From the NCBI GenBank assembly GCA_910585235.1, contig CAJUCM010000045.1:1-5944 (forward strand): DNA of 5,944 bases, written 5' to 3'. Each line of letters opens with the position of its first letter. Positions within the stretch are counted from its first letter, which is position 1. The translations under genes were made by a program, and so were the position numbers. Of the stretch, positions 4,672 to 5,944 are shown piece by piece. This DNA comes from an uncultured Christensenella sp. GTDB taxonomy: Bacteria; Bacillota; Clostridia; Christensenellales; Borkfalkiaceae. The notes under the pieces are model-generated. The model was given only the letters and a program-made list of their open reading frames with translations. It made no database searches and had not been told where the DNA came from.

Positions 4672-5944
4672 TCATTTCTCGATGAGATCGACGTATTCGT
4701 CAAAGGTCACGTTTTTATCGAACGTCTTGGTGCCGTTCAAAACAATGATACGGTTACAGACGGTGTTCATAAGTTCCTGATCGTGCGACGTCATGAGCAT
4801 ACAGCCCTTGAACGAAGTGAGACCGTTGTTGAGCGCCGTAATGGATTCAAGGTCGAGGTGCGCCGTAGGTTCGTCGAATATGAGGAAATTGCCCCCTTCG
4901 AGCATCATCTTGGCAAGCATACAGCGGACTTTTTCGCCGCCCGACAATACGTTCGCCTCTTTGAGCGCCTCCTCTCCCGAAAAGAGCATACGCCCCAGCC
5001 AGCCGCGGAGATATTCCTCATAGTGATCCTTGGAGAACTGGGAAAGCCACTGCACCAGCGTGAGATCGCAGCCGTCGAAAAACTCGCCGTTGTTCTGCGG
5101 AAAGTAGGAAGCCGTGATCGTCTTGCCCCACTTGACCGTACCCGAATCGGGTTCCGTTTTCCCCGTCAATATATCGTAGAGCATCGTGACCGCGGTAGAT
5201 TGGTCGGAGACGATGCCGATTTTATCCCCTTTCTGCACGGTAAAGGATACGTCTTTGAAAAATCCCTCTTTCGTCAGTCCCTCCACGATCAGAATATCGT
5301 TGCCGATCTCGCGTTCATACTTGAAGTCGATAAACGGGTATTTTCTCAGCGACGGCTGAAAATCGGAAATGGTCAGCTTTTCAAGCTCCTTTTTGCGCGA
5401 AGTCGCCTGACGGGATTTACTTGCGTTCGCGGCGAACCGCGCAATAAATTCTTTGAGTTCCTGCGCGCGCTGTTCCGCTTTCTTGTTCGCGTCCTTCTGC
5501 TGGCGGGCAAGGAGCTGAGAGGTCTGATACCAGAAATCGTAGTTGCCGAGATAGAGATTGATTTTGCCGAAATCCACGTCGCAGATGTGCGTGCAGACCT
5601 TATTCAGAAAGTGACGGTTGTGCGAAACAATGATGATCGTATTTTCAAAGTCCAGAAGATAATTTTCCAGCCAGCGCGCCGTCTTTAAGTCGAGGTTGTT
5701 CGTAGGCTCGTCCAAGAGAAGCACGTCGGGATTTCCGAAGAGCGCCTGCGCCAAAAGCACGCGCACCTTCTGTTTTGCATCCAGCTCCCCCATCGTCATA
5801 TAGTGATATTCCGAGGGAATGTCGAGCTCGTTGAGAAGGGTCTGCGCCTCGCTCTCCGCCTCCCAGCCGCCGAGTTCCGCAAATTCGCTTTCAAGCTCCG
5901 AAGCGCGTATCCCGTCCTCTTCGGTAAAGTCGGCGTGCGCGTAG
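4672..5944 (-). CDS. ABC-F family ATPase, YkpA/YbiT-like, N-terminus cut by window edge
   Basis: ABC-F proteins are soluble twin-ATPase proteins that act on the ribosome (translation factors or antibiotic protection) rather than as transporters; this one lacks membrane segments. The frame runs open from the window edge (first full codon 5943-5941) to a TGA at 4672-4674, giving 423 residues; about 100-120 N-terminal residues, including the first Walker A, lie outside. An internal ATG at 5799 is not the start, because conserved family sequence (GWEAESEAQTLLNELDIP) continues upstream. NBD1 shows DEPTNNLD (5689-5712), SHNRHFLNKVCTH and GNYDFWYQTSQ. The linker follows with FIARFAANASKSRQATSRKK, the hallmark of the YbiT/YkpA group. 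NBD2 shows LSGGE (4933-4947), FDEPTAHLD (DEPTAHLD at 4852-4875) and SHDQE. NBD2 has no standard Walker A: the position reads SDQSTAVTM, without the glycines and lysine. NBD1 has MGELDAKQK where LSGGQ/E is expected. Its convergent neighbour is unrelated. Substrate and resistance role are unknown; the YkpA/YbiT group is mostly housekeeping. Confidence 0.93.
   Translation of the reverse strand, partial: YAHADFTEEDGIRASELESEFAELGGWEAESEAQTLLNELDIPSEYHYMTMGELDAKQKVRVLLAQALFGNPDVLLLDEPTNNLDLKTARWLENYLLDFENTIIIVSHNRHFLNKVCTHICDVDFGKINLYLGNYDFWYQTSQLLARQQKDANKKAEQRAQELKEFIARFAANASKSRQATSRKKELEKLTISDFQPSLRKYPFIDFKYEREIGNDILIVEGLTKEGFFKDVSFTVQKGDKIGIVSDQSTAVTMLYDILTGKTEPDSGTVKWGKTITASYFPQNNGEFFDGCDLTLVQWLSQFSKDHYEEYLRGWLGRMLFSGEEALKEANVLSGGEKVRCMLAKMMLEGGNFLIFDEPTAHLDLESITALNNGLTSFKGCMLMTSHDQELMNTVCNRIIVLNGTKTFDKNVTFDEYVDLIEK

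Noticed and set aside
4783..5688. A 301-residue plus-strand open frame opposite the ABC-F gene
   Set aside because: Antisense shadow of a conserved ATPase frame; no RBS, and the product lacks recognisable motifs.
5797..5799. ATG at 5799 as the start of the ABC-F gene
   Set aside because: The frame stays open to the window edge, and the upstream residues match the conserved family region before the first signature motif, so this methionine is internal.

Overview
The window looks like chromosomal DNA of a Bacillota (Firmicutes) bacterium, most likely a member of class Clostridia. The evidence is a type-2 isoleucyl-tRNA synthetase of the kind I associate with clostridia, a DegV-family lipid-binding protein, an ABC-F ATPase closest in my memory to the Gram-positive YkpA/YbiT group, strong AGAGG/GAGG ribosome binding sites, and sigma-A type promoters in AT-rich spacers. 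Coding GC is moderate, with many codons ending in G or C, so this is not a low-GC Clostridium sensu stricto. I cannot name a genus.

Layout. Positions 1-2907 (minus strand) hold ileS, cut off by the window edge near its C-terminus. Positions 2908-3157 are a 250-bp divergent spacer with a near-consensus promoter facing ileS, a promoter facing degV, and several inverted repeats, including a perfect 17-bp palindrome on the degV promoter. Positions 3158-4105 (plus) encode the DegV-family protein, followed by a terminator at 4140-4190. A promoter starting inside the terminator T-tract leads to a 113-residue membrane-anchored protein (4246-4587, plus) with a possible BamE/SmpA-like domain. A terminator at 4604-4635 appears to work in both directions between this gene and the convergent ABC-F gene (4672-5944, minus), whose N-terminal part lies beyond the window.

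Function. These are four separate transcription units rather than one pathway: isoleucine charging of tRNA, probable fatty-acid binding, an unknown envelope protein, and a ribosome-associated ATPase. I see no mobile element, CRISPR array, tRNA, rRNA, toxin-antitoxin pair or defence system. I do not see a new multi-gene system. The points most worth a second look are the palindromes in the ileS-degV spacer, the apparent lack of a T-box leader before ileS, the small membrane protein, and the degenerate nucleotide-binding motifs of the ABC-F protein.
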